Of a stretch of 64,000 nucleotides of DNA, positions 46,501 through 61,713 are shown piece after piece. Both the position numbers and the translations under genes were made by a program. Numbering within the stretch: position 1 is the stretch's first letter; each line of letters begins with the position of its first letter. The DNA is from Labyrinthula sp. Ha (taxonomy: Eukaryota; Sar; Bigyra; Labyrinthulida; Labyrinthulaceae): assembly GCA_015227615.1 (NCBI GenBank), contig JAALGZ010000061.1, forward strand, positions 62,001 through 126,000, in the 5' to 3' direction. Below the pieces are notes generated by a model, which worked only from the letters and a program-made list of their open reading frames with translations, ran no database searches and was not told where the DNA came from.

Positions 46501-49280
46501 TTCGTGATACTAGTTTCATCTCAGAATGAGATGATCTTTTGATATGTTTACGTACACATGGATTTAACTACTTATTTTTGCATTAAACTCTTTGACACCC
46601 CATAAAACTTGTCCATCAATAAAAATTCTCTTAAAAACTTCCTTTTAAGATAAATTGAAGGTACTCTCCACCAGTTTTTCTTCAATAACTCGAACTAGAG
46701 ACTCTTTCTCGGTATTTTATGTAAGCTCACATTCGCCTAATCTAATTTTGATAAATTCCTCTGTAATATTACCAACCATCCTTTGCACCATAAATTGTTT
46801 GATTTCTTAATGCAAAAGGTCATGCTCTAACTTATGCAATTATTTATCCAAAACATCTTCGATAGGGATCGGGTCTATTTCTCCAACCAAATTATAGCTT
46901 AAAGGTTTCTTGTATCTAGATACTGATTGTAAACCGCCTTTTACTTCACAAACTGGTTCGGGTACCATCTTACTCATAGCTTTGAGGACATAATTATATA
47001 ATGTAAAACCAATCAAATGTGAAAATTTATCTTTCTGACATCTGAAATTTGGCTATTTTCCTCTTTCTTTACAAAAACAAAGAACCAGCTATCATAATGT
47101 AAGAAAACCAGTATATGTTCTTTTTTTCTTTAGCGTTAGAGATGGTATGTATTCTTGAAGCGAATAGACTCAGAGATCAAGAACACAGTAAATTATAACT
47201 ATCTCGCCATCTTTAGAGCCTATTCAAAATAACTTTAAAGTAAAGTACCAAAATAGTACTCATCTTAGTGCTAGAGGAGTATATATGACCGTTCTTCAAT
47301 AAGAAATATATGTATTGACACAAGGAGGAACATGATGTGACGGATACAGAATCTTGTTTGGTTTTTCTCAACCTCTTATTGTTACTTTTCTAAGTAGTTT
47401 TCAATGTATTCAGTCCATACCGACATTAGAACAGTTCAACACCTTTCCTGATAATTTACATGCACTAAACGGCGATATCAATACAAAAGACCTTATGCTT
47501 GCCCAAGTTAAAATTAATACCTTCTGTGAAAACTTTTATATTCCCGTTATCACTTTTAGGATAGGAATTAATTTTCCACCAATGATCTTCACTTTTTATT
47601 TACCTGAGCTCCTCTTATTTTTATAGTAAACTTTTCATTAACTGGGTGCTGGAAACCCCTCTTCGTACTCCAGTATCCTCAATACTCTATATAATTTAAT
47701 ATTCATTAGAGCAGAAATTCATCAGAATCAAAATTATATTCTGGCTTAAAGCACCGATCTTTTCTATTTTTTTTCATTATATATTTTTTTGCTTACTTGG
47801 GTTATTAGTTCTATGCCCAGAAACTTGTCTAGTTTTTGAATGTACTTTTAGGTCTCCTTTATTATTTATATGTGTCGACGTAATTCTGGAAAGATTAATA
47901 TGTTTAACTCCAAGTAAAAGTTCCTAAAACTCAACATTTAATACGAAAGGGAAATTCTTCAGCATAACTTTTACTCATCTTTTGCTATGTTGATCCTTAC
48001 CTCTATTCAGGAATCTTAAGATTGTCTACACGTTATCGAAAAACAAATAAATCTGCTTCTCTGTCGTCAAATGCCTTTAAGATCATTATAATTCTTCTGC
48101 TATAATTTCCAAACACCCTTTTCTATTTATATGACTAAACCTTTAAATATTTTTTATATCTGTAGATTGTGTAGGAATTACGTATATCAAATCCCCTGTG
48201 ACGCAAATTCAAAGTCATACTTTTGGCATGCAAGACCTGAATATTTAGGCTTGGGACATTTATACTAAAATGTTCAAAGTCATGTAAAAGTCTATAATCA
48301 CCTCTTTGCTAAGTTTTTCAGCTTTGTTATGAGTCTAAATTATATCAAAATCACACCTTTAGGCCCACTCTCCGTCACAACATGGAAATTGTAGTCATAT
48401 TTGTAAACACCTTTATTGGTCTTCTTATCAATATAACTGCTCTTCTCCTTTCTGACCATGGTTCCAAAGAGCTATAACTCGTGTAAATTCTTTTATTGTT
48501 TTTGTCTTTCATTAAACCATTGTCCTCCTTGATTATATATATTCATAATTGCCTGGATTCTGTACATACTTCAAAGTTTTAGGATTTTCCATATCTTCAT
48601 AGGCATCTACTTAATTTCAAATTCTATCACTATTCTTTTTTCCATTCGACTTTTCTGTCAATAAAATCTTTTCAATATTTTCATTTTCCTTTTTTCTTCT
48701 TATAATAACCTTTTGTAGTCAATCTTTTACTTCTCTTGACTATTCAAAGCATTCATAAGCTCGGGCTTAGAAACCTGCCGATTTGAAATCTCCTTCTCCC
48801 ATCGCCAAAGACATGTTCTCTCTTTCTTTGATTCCTTAACATTTTGTACATAGCTGTCATTTTAACTAAGTAATGTAAATTGATGGGTTCCGTAGCCCTG
48901 TGTGAGTGCTTTCTTTCGTTTTAGTTTATTTCCATAGACCTGGCTTGATCCCCAGAAACGTTTTTTTCCTTCATTCGAATCTGGTTTATTTTTCAGAGGT
49001 ACGTTTCGGCCGCGCGCTTGGATTTATATTTGCACATGAGCTCTCTGTAATCTAGCAGCATTATCTGAATAATACATTCCTGTAATTATTGTAATAAATT
49101 CTTCAATATGTGTATTAAATTATCAACGTATTTATTATTCTATGCCAAGAAACCTATAGATATGTAGTCTCTGTTAACTATGTTATGCGGTATTGAAACC
49201 AAATAAGAGAATGATATAAAATCAAACAATCGAAAATTGGTCTGGGAGCTCACTAAAATAATTCAATTAAACATTATTAT
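46501..49280. other. Region without assignable genes, possibly more of the fossil element
   Basis: Short open stretches occur on both strands (for example a 90-codon plus-strand frame at 47.35-47.63 kb), but none has recognisable motifs. Composition is slightly less AT-extreme than the deserts on either side, which fits decayed retroelement sequence. Confidence 0.35.
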
Positions 49281-49725
49281 TGTTGAGTATTGAGTACATC
49301 TAGTTCTCAATTAAACTTATTTTTCTTTCACTACTACTATTTTTTCTTGGTCTTTTCAAACTATTGTAAAATTCTTCTATCGATTACTTAAGGATTAAAA
49401 AACTCATGAAAAACTATATTCAGTAATCTACAGTTCGTGTTCGATCATTGTTAAAACTATATTTCACCAAACCACATCATCACTTTTTCCCTCTTCCGTT
49501 ACCTTCCAATATTATATTACCACCGATTCATCCAATTATCAATAATATTCACTTTCTATAAATACAACTGATTTTAATCAAATATTAATTTACACGAACC
49601 ACTTATTGCCCACAAGAGCCTCGCTTGGCTCTCAACAAAGGTTCGGTTATCCCTCACTCACTCAACTTACTCCTGTTACTATATTTCATTTACTAGAGGT
49701 CAGAACACCAGGTCTTTCTCATACA
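49281..49725 (-). repeat. LTR-like sequence 1 (Ty1/copia-like)
   Basis: This segment starts TGTTGAG and ends CTCATACA on the plus strand, imperfect inverted ends typical of LTRs. It shares its termini and two inner blocks with 61272-61699: a block around CGCTTGGCTC...GTCAGAACA near the right end, and TCTCAAxTxAA...CTTTC near the left end. It lies directly downstream of copia-like RNase H remains on the minus strand, as a 3' LTR would. The two sequences are strongly diverged, so it is old. Confidence 0.5.
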
Positions 49726-50084
49726 TTTACAAACCAAAACTAACTTATTTCAATATGTAACGTTAAAGTTAATAAAAAATATCATCATAATTTACACGAA
49801 ACTAATATTAAAAAGTCTCTAAGCATTTGGTATTTCATTGATTACTGTATTCTAAGGGGCTCGAAAACGAGATATTTCTGAGTAGGGTAGGATTTCATTT
49901 ATTCCTAACTTGTCAAGAAGGAATTTTTTTATCTCTATTCTTTTTTATTTCTTAATTATATACATATATATATATATATTTACCTAAGCTAGTCGAGTTA
50001 TAATATATACTAAGTATCCGAAACGTATTGATCATTTTGTATTTAAATATATATTTATGAAATATTCAAAATTCTAGCTTTTAT
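49726..50084. other. Sequence between LTR-like end and RNase H remains
   Basis: This contains AT-rich DNA with a TA dinucleotide run near 49,963-49,980. I could not recognise a polypurine tract. Confidence 0.4.
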
Positions 50085-50500
50085 CTTGCCCATCCCATTG
50101 TACCAAATTTTCTAACGTGTATTTTTTTATAGCTTTTTTAAACATAACAAGAGAGACGGGTTTTGTAATCAAATCTGCAGGATTATTAGATTAGAATTTA
50201 ATGGAAATTCCATGGAAGTACCAATTGAGTCCGAGGATCTAATTTTCACGAGCCTGTGATCTTTCACATACTCTCTACAGTGAAACAATTATTGTATTTA
50301 TGTTACTTCCATTAGCAGGTGTTTTTGTTCAGCATGTTCACTCTGGTTCAAATAACATCTTGTTTCTTAGTGAATCTTGAGTTTGGTTTCCCAAAGCCAA
50401 ACCAAGAATTGAAAGAAAACAACAATCACCACTGTGAATGTCAATTAAATACCAGTTGAGGTGATCCAGTAGTCCAAATGCAATATGATATACATCCAGA
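50085..50500 (-). mobile_element. Ty1/copia-like RNase H tail, fossil
   Basis: On the minus strand the sequence encodes NNPADLITKPVSLVMFKKAI, matching the conserved end of copia RNase H (NxADxxTKP...F), preceded by degenerate RNase H-like sequence. It is broken and old. More of the element may extend rightward to about 51 kb, but I cannot define it. Together with LTR-like sequence 1 it probably marks the 3' end of a minus-strand element. Confidence 0.6.
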
Positions 50501-53500
50501 TGATTATTTATGTATTATTAGATGTTTTCCGGTGTTATTTCACCAAGATTTGTATTTCCAGCCATATATTTTTCTTTCAACGTAGTTCTGTATACATCCA
50601 ATCTCCAAAAGGTCCATTATGAATCCAACGGAAAATATCTACTCCGCTTATTGACATTCACATTGCTTATTTTTTATTCAAGTGAGACTTATTGTTTAGG
50701 TTTTGGCACGTTCTGGCCAAGGCATTGCGAACCAGATTATTTCCATGCTAACATTTTCTCGATGTTTCATCCAGGCTTCAGTGGACCACTCATTGTTTGG
50801 TTACCACAGCTCCAGATTAAATGTTGGTATTGGAGAGATTTACCTTGCTAACATTGTATCTTGATTTTTTTTCTTTGCAGCTGCCTGGTGCTTTCCCTCG
50901 GTGTACAGAGAATTTGAAGCCAGTTGGGGTGTTCGATGATAGGATAGAGCATTCAACTCTCATTCCGGGTGGTGTGGTGGGATGAGTGAGACAAGGTTTC
51001 TTTGGTTCGGAGCACTGCTAGTGGACGGGGGTTCACTGTGCTGATTTCCAGGCTAAGTTGAGAATCTATATGGTTGAAATTTAGCTTGAAAGTTTATGGC
51101 CAGGAGGCACTGGTTTGTCGTGTTGTTCCAGATGCTCTACAACCGAGCTTTATTGTAGTGCTTGTCACAGTGATTATTGTTTCTTTCACGGCTTGAAGTT
51201 ATATGCCTTCTCAATTCTTTCTTTCCTTAATTTTTTCTTCCTTTTGTTGTGCTAATGGTTTACAATCTCTGTTGTATTTGGGAGCAATATTTTTTCTAAA
51301 ACTCTTCCATTTCTATTATTTCTTGGAGATCTCTGTGCTTGTTGCTAGTGTCTTTCCATTTTCTCTTCGCCTAATAGTTTTCATCACCTTTAATAATTAT
51401 TAATCTCTTCTTGTTCAATATATTCTCTACATCACCTCGCAATATTTTTTGCTACTTTCCCATATTATCTGACTGGTAGTCCACTGTGTGTTGTATGCGC
51501 GGTTTCTAAAACACGTTTTCTGTTGTTTCTTGACTAGATCTTAACAGCTAGGATATTTTCGCTCACTCTGTATATGTTAGTTACGTTTCAAAAGGCCTTC
51601 CGATGCATAAATAATACTACATCAGTGAGGTTAGAGTTTTTCTGACGTAAACCACCTTTTTTTATTATGCTTGGCATATTTGTTTTCTTTGTCGAGTCTT
51701 TCGATACCTTTATATCCAACTACTCGAAGTAAAATAAGTAGGGACAAGAATATGTATTGAGCTTTACTATTGTAGAGAGTTTATATTGAACAAGATCATC
51801 TAAATTGAATGATAGTTCGTACACGCTCACTTTTTGTCAGCTCACAAGATCTGGGAGTCACTGGAGGCGGGGATATAATTTAACCTTAGATTCATGAAAC
51901 AACTTGTGCCATCTATTATTTATCTAAAACTTTTTGAATTGTTCTTAATTTTGAATTTTTGGAACAAAAAGTATTTTGCCAAAATCTATTTGTATAATAT
52001 TGATTATTAAAAAATCTAGTTGTTGAATACAATAAACATTGATACAAAATATGACATACTTTAGTTTCATTATATCGATTGATCCCTTACAAAAAGCTCA
52101 AAAACTTGAGCTTCTAAAATAGATAAGTTAAAAAGAAAAGAAATTTTGGCTACATATAAGTGATAATTTAACCCTTAGCTTATGCGATGATAGCTAAAGG
52201 TATAGAATTAGTATAGTGTCGTATTACTAAGCTTTAAGTTGATTAGAAATATAAAAGAGGAATAAGAATTCGGTTGCACAAATTGACCATATTCTGATTC
52301 TATAAATTGTTAAAATATAAATGGAGAGAATATAGTTAAGCAAAGTTCGTTATAGCTATTATTTACACAGAATATAAGGTACATCTAGTTTCTATTGTTA
52401 TTTGACTTGATATCCCTGGGACTATTCCTAGATATTATTACTTTGATGTTATGAAAAGGTTATGGTAATCTAAATAAAATGATTTTTTTAAATTTTATGA
52501 TGAAGCTAAACTAGTTGCGTTAAGTCCATTATACACATTTTCAAGAAACTCCAGCATAACAAGATAAAAGTTATTCTAAGAGCAAGTATGTAAGGAAGTA
52601 TTTAAAAAACTAGAATCAATTTGAGGAACAAGCACCCTAATTGATATAACCTGGTTAAAAACAAAAAACCCTAAAATTTATACATCCTTCATGAGTAAAA
52701 CTCTGGTAAGAGTTAATTCGCTTGCTAAGTTCACTATTGTGATATTCAATATTTTCAATCAAAATTTGAATTCGGGATTTCATCATGTTTTCAGACTTTT
52801 CAAGAGATATAAATTTGCAAGAAATTAAACATTAAAATGTTTCAGGTTCAAAAACAAAGGATTAGAACTCCGTTTAATGTTACTGAAATCATTGGAGGTA
52901 CTTTTCTCCGATAATAAACCAAACTTTATTCCGTACGGCTGGATCTGTATTGATATGCGCATAAATCTTATCTCACAATGTTGAAACTAGTGCAAAATGA
53001 TTTTATTATATTAGTATTTGAGTAATAATTAATTTTATACTTAGAAAAACACTAACTTAACATTATTAAGAAGTTAAATAATATATAAAAGGTACATAAA
53101 TTAGATTAACACACGAGATACGTGATAAGACTATTTTTTTAAAGTAACAATTCCTGTTAGCCTCTTACACCAAATTATTTTGTTACAAAACAGGAAAGAA
53201 AATAAAAAAAACAAAAGCCTAGTAACAATATAAACAAGTACGTTAAAATAAATCAACTCTTATAGAACTTTTTGAAAGAAATAAAAACATATTCTGGTAA
53301 TATCTAGAATATGCCTATATCGAATATACAATTCTGTGATGGGTTTCCAATACGAGTCATATTCGGTTGTCACTGGTGCATTTCAATTTCATTTCTGAAC
53401 CATATATTGTAATTTATTCATAGAAAATATTATTAGCAGAACTATTACTAAGGAAAAATATGAAAATTCAAACGATAAAATCAAAAACTTTGATATTTGC

Positions 53501-56500
53501 TATTTTTTAATTCTTGCTATTAGCTAAATGATATTTGGCATGTAAAATTCAGGGATCATATACTCCTAGATATTGTTTAAAAATTCAATTGTTAATTTTA
53601 TTGCGTCTAAGACTATAAAGGTTCGGGGAAATGGTAAAACTAGATAAAAGCGGCAAAAGGGGGATAAACTTGATGAACCATGTTTCTGGCTATTAATTTT
53701 ATATTCAAATCGCAGGTACCCTTTGAAACTCCATATATGAAAAAAAAAACAGAAATTGAAAAAAAAATAAACCAATTTTTCATTTATTTTAGCTCTGAAA
53801 CTTTGTTTTGTACAATATAGTTTCTTAATAAGAATTAGACCTTTAAACTGTAAATGTGATATTTCTACCTTTAAATAGTATTAATCACCTGATTTTTAGA
53901 CATCTTAGCAGAGATTTATTTAATTTTTACTGCTTCATAATTTATATATACGTAAAACAAGTTCATTTATACTACTTTAGATGTTAAAGTAAGCTATTTA
54001 ATCAAAGCTAGTCAACATATTCATAGGAGGGGAAAGTCTACAATAAAGTCCCACTACCATCTACTTACTTTTCTTAAACTAATTGATAACTAAAATCTCG
54101 CTTAGACTTTTTTCAGTGATAATCTGTTATTTGGTTTCATTTTATGCCCTAGAAACCTTTTTTAACATTGGTAACTGAGTGAGTGTGCAAAATGCGCATA
54201 GGCATCATAACTACAAAATAGTGGTTCTAGCTGAATGCACAGTGCTCTTCAGAGACAAGAGAGATATGAGTTAGTAAGAAAATAACACACATACTTTGAC
54301 TTTCCAATGAGAGAGAACTTGGATAAGCTTATTCTATCGGGAGTTAAAACGATCGGAAAGAATTGTAAGGGTTACAAAGTGTTAGAAAGTACTGATATTG
54401 TCATATTGTCAAGAAAAAATGAACCATATGTCGAGATTTCTAAATTTGGATCGCGATAATAATAAAATAAGATTAAAATTCTCAAGAAGGTTTCAATATT
54501 GATCAACGGAAATTCATAATCCTTGGTATTTAATTTTATATATCAGGATAGCAGTAAAATTCTACCCCTAGTAATGACAAAGATGCAATGATTGACGCAT
54601 TAAATTGTATTTTAACTTTTAAGAAGGCTTAATAAACCTGGTATATATATCAATGAAGAGGAGATTATAGAGGTGCATTCTAAATTTACACCTAAGCAAA
54701 ACTCTTGTGACCATAGCACTATATCTCTAAAGAAAACTTTGCAACTCAGAACATCCTGATTAATTATTTTCTATTAAAGTTCACTTAATTTCATCTGGAT
54801 GTAGCGAAAATAATTACTGTATTCACTGTTAATGAATTACCAAGTAAAAATAATCCCATTTTCCCCTGAGTTCTTACTATTATCCTATGATAGTTAAACT
54901 CTTAAAAAATAAAGTGATCAAAGTACCAAATTCACTCCTTTAAGCATACAACGCGGGTCTTTTCCCTACCCTTTATGGTCCTACAAAAATGTGGTTATAT
55001 TTTTTAACCTTAGTTATTTATTATGTTCTAGATAATTCTTGGTTTTAAGGACTTAATAATTTATAATTCCATAAATTCATTGAAAACAAAACTATGATTT
55101 ACAGATTCATGAAAATATTTAGTATAGATTTATAATCATCTGACTACATTTGAAATATTGGGGGAATTTATAATATGGAACCTTACGTTATGCTTAGATC
55201 TTAAGTTTATCGAAATATATCTACAAAATATATGTAATATATTAATGCACGCCGGGGTTGTTGGTACGCCTTTGAGAAAGTTTACTCAGAATGGTATATA
55301 TTTAAAGTTCATCAAATACCTCATCAAATTTTATGCTGGCGGCAGCTATTCTTACTTATCTAAATTTCTTGTATGCCACCATTATAAATGAGATAGTTAT
55401 AAACTGCAAGTATTTGATAAAATCACTAAATTTTCTGAATTGGACCTCAATAGAAAATTACAGGATTGTATGACTTATTTAAATGCCCGTAAAATCCTTC
55501 CTATTAGAATCCAAACTGCATCTAAGAGCATATAAAACCCGCTCCCTCAAGCTTTTGTGGAACTATATCATTAGTTAGTTCGGTATCTCTGTTTCATGTG
55601 TATCCCAACCACAACAAAGGAATAGATAGTGTGGAAACAACTTTGTAAGCATAGCTATAGATGACTTTGAGTCTTTTAAAGTCACTTCTTTGAATAATTC
55701 CTAATATTTTTAATATAGTAATCTCTTTGCAAAATATGATCAAATACCACTGTCGATTTAAGTTTGAACTTTTGTATCTACATCCACTACAATTTAAAAT
55801 TTTGCTAGCAGATATCATGCTAAACAATATGAACCTTTATTTTTTATGTTACCGAATACATTTATGACTATCCTTGATAAAATCTCTTGATAACGTATTT
55901 TCATATAGACTCTCGTTTGATGAAAATAACAACAACCTTCCAGTTGGAACTACACCATCAACTCGCCATTATACATTTCATTCTGGAAGATTATGAAATT
56001 GTTTGACTCAGATATATATGTGGTTTTTGATTTTTCCAAAAATATACTGGGATCTCGGAAATCTAAATTATGATAAACAAATGCGTTGCTTTTATTAAAG
56101 ATATTGATGGTTTCTAGATTATTCTCTATAGTATCAAAAAGAGTATATATAGTAGTTTTTCTTTAAAAAGCAACTATTATTAGACAGTTTCAATATTTCT
56201 AATTTATCTTTGGATAATTATTATTGTTACATACTAGTTTTCAGAATTCAATATAGGAGTAGTACACATGGAGTATATATCTATACTGTTATAGTCTTCT
56301 TATTTATACATTACTATTTTAGTCTTTTTTTTTCTTTTCTTAGCTTCTTTGATTCTCAGCAGTCCACCATTGGAAGTAATAAACAAGATAATATTTGAAG
56401 CCTACCGGTTAATCTTCAGACAAAATATGAATCTTAAACCTGGATATTTAAACTCTGTATTTTATCAGGATTCATACGTGATATTTTTAAAAGTTCTGAA

Positions 56501-59500
56501 ACCCCTTAGAAACTAATTATACCTGTATCTAGATACCCCGCATGTTCCTGTTTACTTAATTATTGATATATCAAGACCATTCTTTCTATACCTATTGGCA
56601 ACGGTCATTATATATGTTTGTGTCTTACATTTGATGCATATTTTACAAACTTGAGAATACGTATTCAGCTCAGTTTGGTTTTCAAGAAGTTTTTCTACTT
56701 ATTTTGCTGTAAGCGCAACTCAAATTATACTCCCCAGTCATAGCTCTTGTAGTCTTCGCATTCATGTTTCATTTTCTGGCACTATCACAATAACTACAAT
56801 TTGAATTATATAAGTTATTGACTCGACCCGAATAGAAAGTTATATATATATATATATATATATTTATAAATATGGCCCTTAATCATTTAAAATTGATTTC
56901 CATGTGCTAGGCAGGTCATATCCGATTTAATTTTATTGGTTAAACATTCTGTTCTAAGTTGGTACTACTTTTAAAGACAGATTATTCTAAATATCTAGAT
57001 TAAGTTTTAACATAGTTAAAATTGCTTCTACTATGTGTTAACTTTAATTTATGCTATTATCTGAGAAAATATTTTAAAAACATGGTTAATTAGAAATTCT
57101 TACCTTCTTTTTAGTATGCCAACAAAAATGGTTCTTGTTAGTAGATTTGACTTTTGCAAATATTTATTTATTGTTTGTTCTCCAATAAATTGTAGTGAAG
57201 AACTTTCAATGTCAAATAATTTTAAATTATTCTTTCATGTAATAACCCACAGATGTCACTAATATTATTTTCGATTTTATAGCCCTCAACTATTATAATA
57301 AGCACAATTAGCAAGGGCTCCATAGTTTTTAATTTTGTATCGACTATTTCAAAGAACCTATGATGAAGTAAAAAGCTAGAATACTACTTGATTAAACTGC
57401 AAAATTTATTTTCACCTATAACACACACATGCTACGAGCGCTACTCCATGTTACTTAGTTTAAATAAAAAATTATTTTTTTTTTATATTCAAAATAAATT
57501 AATACTGTAGTTTAATTTTTCTGAAAAAAAGACCCAACAATACTTGGGGGTGTTAATCATAATTTATAATGCTCTCTTTTTATTGTGATACTCTTATCTT
57601 CTGGTATACTGATTCCTTAATTTATTGCTTACGGTGCACTAAATTCCAAAAGCTTTTTCCAGAGTAATATATTATACTAAAAGTTTCAAAGAACTTTAAA
57701 CATTTATCTAAATCAATGGCACATTTTACACTATCTGAAGGGTATCTTAGAAGGTTTATTGATCATATTATGTAATTTTCTGATATCTTAATCGACATAC
57801 TCATGGACTGTCATTGAGTTATAAATTTCATTCCCGTCACTTTATTTTGATGATTTTAGTCCCTAGCACATTTGTTCTCAGCTTTTAAACCTATCTCTTT
57901 TATACAGAGATCACAGAATATTTTCGCGGAAGTTACCTAAAACTTATTATTACTATTAAAAACTTTCATTGTCATGTGTGGTTTCCAAACAACTCCAATA
58001 CATATTTTATATTTAATGATAATTTTTTAGCACATTTATATGACGAAGAAGTGAAACATTTAGCATTGTCCCATAATTAGTTGTTGCCATAATCTCATTG
58101 GTTTATTTTAATAATTTGGTTTTTATTTACGATCAATGTCGTTCGAAGAATGAAAATATTGGTATTTAGCGGAGAATAGACGAAAAATATACAATAAAAA
58201 ACCCACATTCGGGCATCTGATTTAGAAAGAGTAATTTATTTTTAATAACTACGATCAAATTTTACAATATTTTGGATATTGTGTTATTTTTTTAGAAAGC
58301 TAGCTCTAGATTTCATTTTATATAGATCCACTAATTCTGGCTGTACAACTTATTTAATAAATTAAATTAGTAAATTGAGAATAGAATTTCTGACAAATGC
58401 TAATTAATGGAAATTTAAAACTAGAACTCTGTGTTGCGGAATGTATACAGGAACTATTCCACGAGCTCTGTATGAAACTCTTTTTTTTACATCGGCTGAA
58501 TATTTAGTTTTGCGTGCTCAAGGTTCCTAATATAATTAGTTGTATGCATAATGTACTCTAATTACTTAATTATTTTGACCTCACATAAAGTAACAATAAA
58601 AAACGGCAAGTATATAATTTATAATGAGCTCATATTCCTCACACCTCCAAGCTTTAAAACTATAGTTAGATGAAACGACTTTTCCCTTGGTCTAGCGTAA
58701 TATGAGTTTTCATATTTTACATAACACAGTACTAGTAACATAACTTAATATAAATGGCTCTCTTTCTTTCCAAAAATATGTTCATATCACCCAGAACACT
58801 CTGTATTATCTGAATTGGGCAGTAGAATTTCCTTAAATGTTATAACTAATTGTAGCTTGTTAATTGTGTCCACATGAATAAAAATGGTTATACTAAAAAC
58901 ATAATTCCGACGCTATGGCTTCTGTGTAAGAACTTCTAACAAAGTCAAGTATTTATATTGTGAATACTGGTTGGATTAAGTCAATTGTGCAAAAACTAGC
59001 TCAAATTTATTAATACTCGCCAATGATTCTAGTTGGATGAAGTAAAAGAAGATCACAAAAAGTATATGTGTTGAGAAGTACTCAGTTTAGGAAGAACTAC
59101 TTTATATTTGCAGAAGAATTCCCCCCTAGTTATAGAAAACAATTTTTTATTGCATAACTTTTTTCTTCACACCAGTTCCCGGTCGAGAATTTATTAATTA
59201 AGGGAATATTCGATGACAAAGAAACATTAATTATTGCTAAAATGTTTATTCAAACTTTTATGAGTTGAAATCCTCATTGATGATTAGATATAGGTTAAGA
59301 TTTGTTGGAACTTAGTCAAAGACATTATGAACATCTACCTGTACTTGTGTATGAAACAACGCTTTGTATAAAGTAGAAGACATTATTAGAGCACTCGGTT
59401 AAGCATACAGAATTTTTTGATTTAAGAAAAACAATTAATTTTTTGTAACAAAAATTGTGTTTAAAGAGGATTATTATCAGTACATTTTTATTTCTCCGGT

Positions 59501-61271
59501 ACCTTTGCTATATCTAGATTAGAAAAAAAAATCAAGTATTATACTTCTTTACCATTATTAGATAGATAATTTAGGAGCAATATCTACAAGAAATACACGA
59601 ATGCTATTTCCGAATCGATTTTGCCCATGTATTCATTTTCTATCCTAAGCACAGCATAGCAAAGCCATATATCACGCTCTTATTAACGCATATTTTACTT
59701 TTGAAGCTTCTTGAATTCATTTTGGTAGCCGTTGGTTTTTTGATGAAACTAAGTGGTAAGAAGCAAACATACTTTCAGCTATATGCTTTTCGATATGGAG
59801 ATTATTATTTGGAACTAAATAGAGTCGTGTATAATTTGTACCTAGTTCTACTAACATGAACCCATTATTGATGAGTTGGAAACGAAATGGGGATGCAGTT
59901 ATTGCTCCACTAAAAAATGTAGCTGAGGGGCTAACACACAGTCCTTCTGATCATGTTAGAACTTAAAAGAAACAAGGTTTCATCACTCACTATTCAGTAG
60001 CTACCGCTCAACACAACGGAGCTTCCTATTTCTTTACTAAGTGGTTACGATTGTTTGTTGCGTTATTCCGACAAAATTACATTTTGCACCATTTAGCAAA
60101 CCGAGGCTTCAGCCGCCGCAGAGACAGAATTAAGCCAAATTTTCTGAATTGTCACATCTTAAGCTCGAATATATTCATAGTTAGACAATTAATCAAAATC
60201 TATAGATTATTGCACAGTGGATGTGCCCATAAATTTTTGTAGATATGCTCTATATGGATCTTTCGAGGAAGCAAACATAGTTTTTTCTTAAATTTGTACT
60301 AATTAGATACTCTAAAACCTTGTTTAAAGTTTAGAAAAAGTACTAACTAAAAAAGTACATTTAGTTTGTCTTAAAAACTCACACAAATTGCCAAACAGCT
60401 TATATCAAAATTTTATGTGGTAAATAAATGTGAGATTATCATAATTATGATGTAAAAATTAAAGTTCACATAAAAATAATATTGGGCAATCAAAAAAAGA
60501 AAAATATTCAGCCTATGTCAGTAAATAAAAAAAAAATAACTCTACGGGAACAAGGAAATAAAAGGACATGTTGTTATATTTTTTATATATTTTATTTCAG
60601 CTTTTCTCTCTAGCCAGTATGTTATATTCTGTTGTAGTTGAAAAATAGGTTTTCAGTTTGCGTTTGAAGTTGACACAAACTTGAAATCTATCCCCAGTGG
60701 TTGCTATACTAGATATTAAGTGGGTAGGTTCCAGATAACAAACGTGGAAAATGCTGTGAATTTATATGAGTCGCCATTGTATCCCAGAGAACTGTTACCT
60801 GTCTAAGTTGCTAGTTTCATCTGAAACCTAACTTGGGAGGTTTTTTCTGAACTATGCTACCATCTGTAACTGCTGTGTTTTCCCCATGTAGAAAAATTGG
60901 TTTTACTTTTCCTCGATACTGGTAACGGAATATCGGCATATCGGTATGGACGCTATGTTTAGTTATCGTTTTTGAGATAACCGTTGAAGTAATAAGAAGA
61001 AGTTCTTAAGTTATAAAAATTGTGTAAAAATAAAGAGAAAGAAAAGGTTAACCCATTGTTTGACAGTTCAGATCTAGACACTGATTATAAACCACATGTT
61101 GTTTGGTTATACATTATACTCAATACGTAAGACGTAACACACAACTTCCAAAAAATATTGGATTTTTTCGTCCCGTAGATTTTTCAAGATGGGAACTTGT
61201 GCACTTGATAACAGAACAGTAATATATATATATATATAACGTTGTAAAGAAAATAAATAATATAATTCCAG
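50501..61271. other. Large gene desert
   Basis: This 10.8 kb has no gene I can support. 50.5-51.2 kb is less AT-rich and may be decayed retroelement. From 52 kb on it is uniformly AT-rich with long A/T runs, TA repeats near 56.85 and 61.22 kb, and stops in every frame. Open frames up to about 80 codons have no family motifs. No tRNA or structured RNA was noticed. Confidence 0.55.
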
Positions 61272-61699
61272 TGAACAATGTAAATAAAAGTTAGAATCTC
61301 AACTGAAGTTCATCCTTTTCTTTTTCAATACACAATCAACTTTTAAGCGGTTCATCATTCACAGTTTTTATTAATGATGCCTATGGGAATATCACTAATA
61401 TAGTTCTAAAAAGGAAAAACCTATGTTAAATACTACACAATAAAACAAGCCGCATAGTTTTTTGGCACTGAAGCCATTTTCATATATCATGTTTTTAAAT
61501 ATCCTTTATAAATAAATTGTTGAACCAATTCTTCTTGAACAAAAACTAAATTTTAAAAAGCATAAGTTGTGAAAAAGAGTTCCGCTTGGCTCCAATAGAG
61601 GATTGATTATTTCTCGCCTACGTAAACTATTTCCTTTTTTAATTTTCAGGTACTAAGGCTCAGAACATCTGCTACAAAATAAACAATCTTTGCTCAACA
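61272..61699 (-). repeat. LTR-like sequence 2 (solo, Ty1/copia-like)
   Basis: It begins near TGAACAATG and ends GCTCAACA, and shares the block around CCGCTTGGCTCC...GGCTCAGAACA and a TATAAAT box with LTR-like sequence 1. I see no element-internal sequence beside it, so it looks like a solo LTR. Its right end lies about 15 bp from the edge of the ROCO duplication. Confidence 0.45.
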
Positions 61700-61713
61700 A
61701 TAGTTTACTAGTA

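Noticed and set aside
50522-50851. 109-codon plus-strand open frame
   Set aside because: It is antisense to probable copia-like remains and has no protein-family features.
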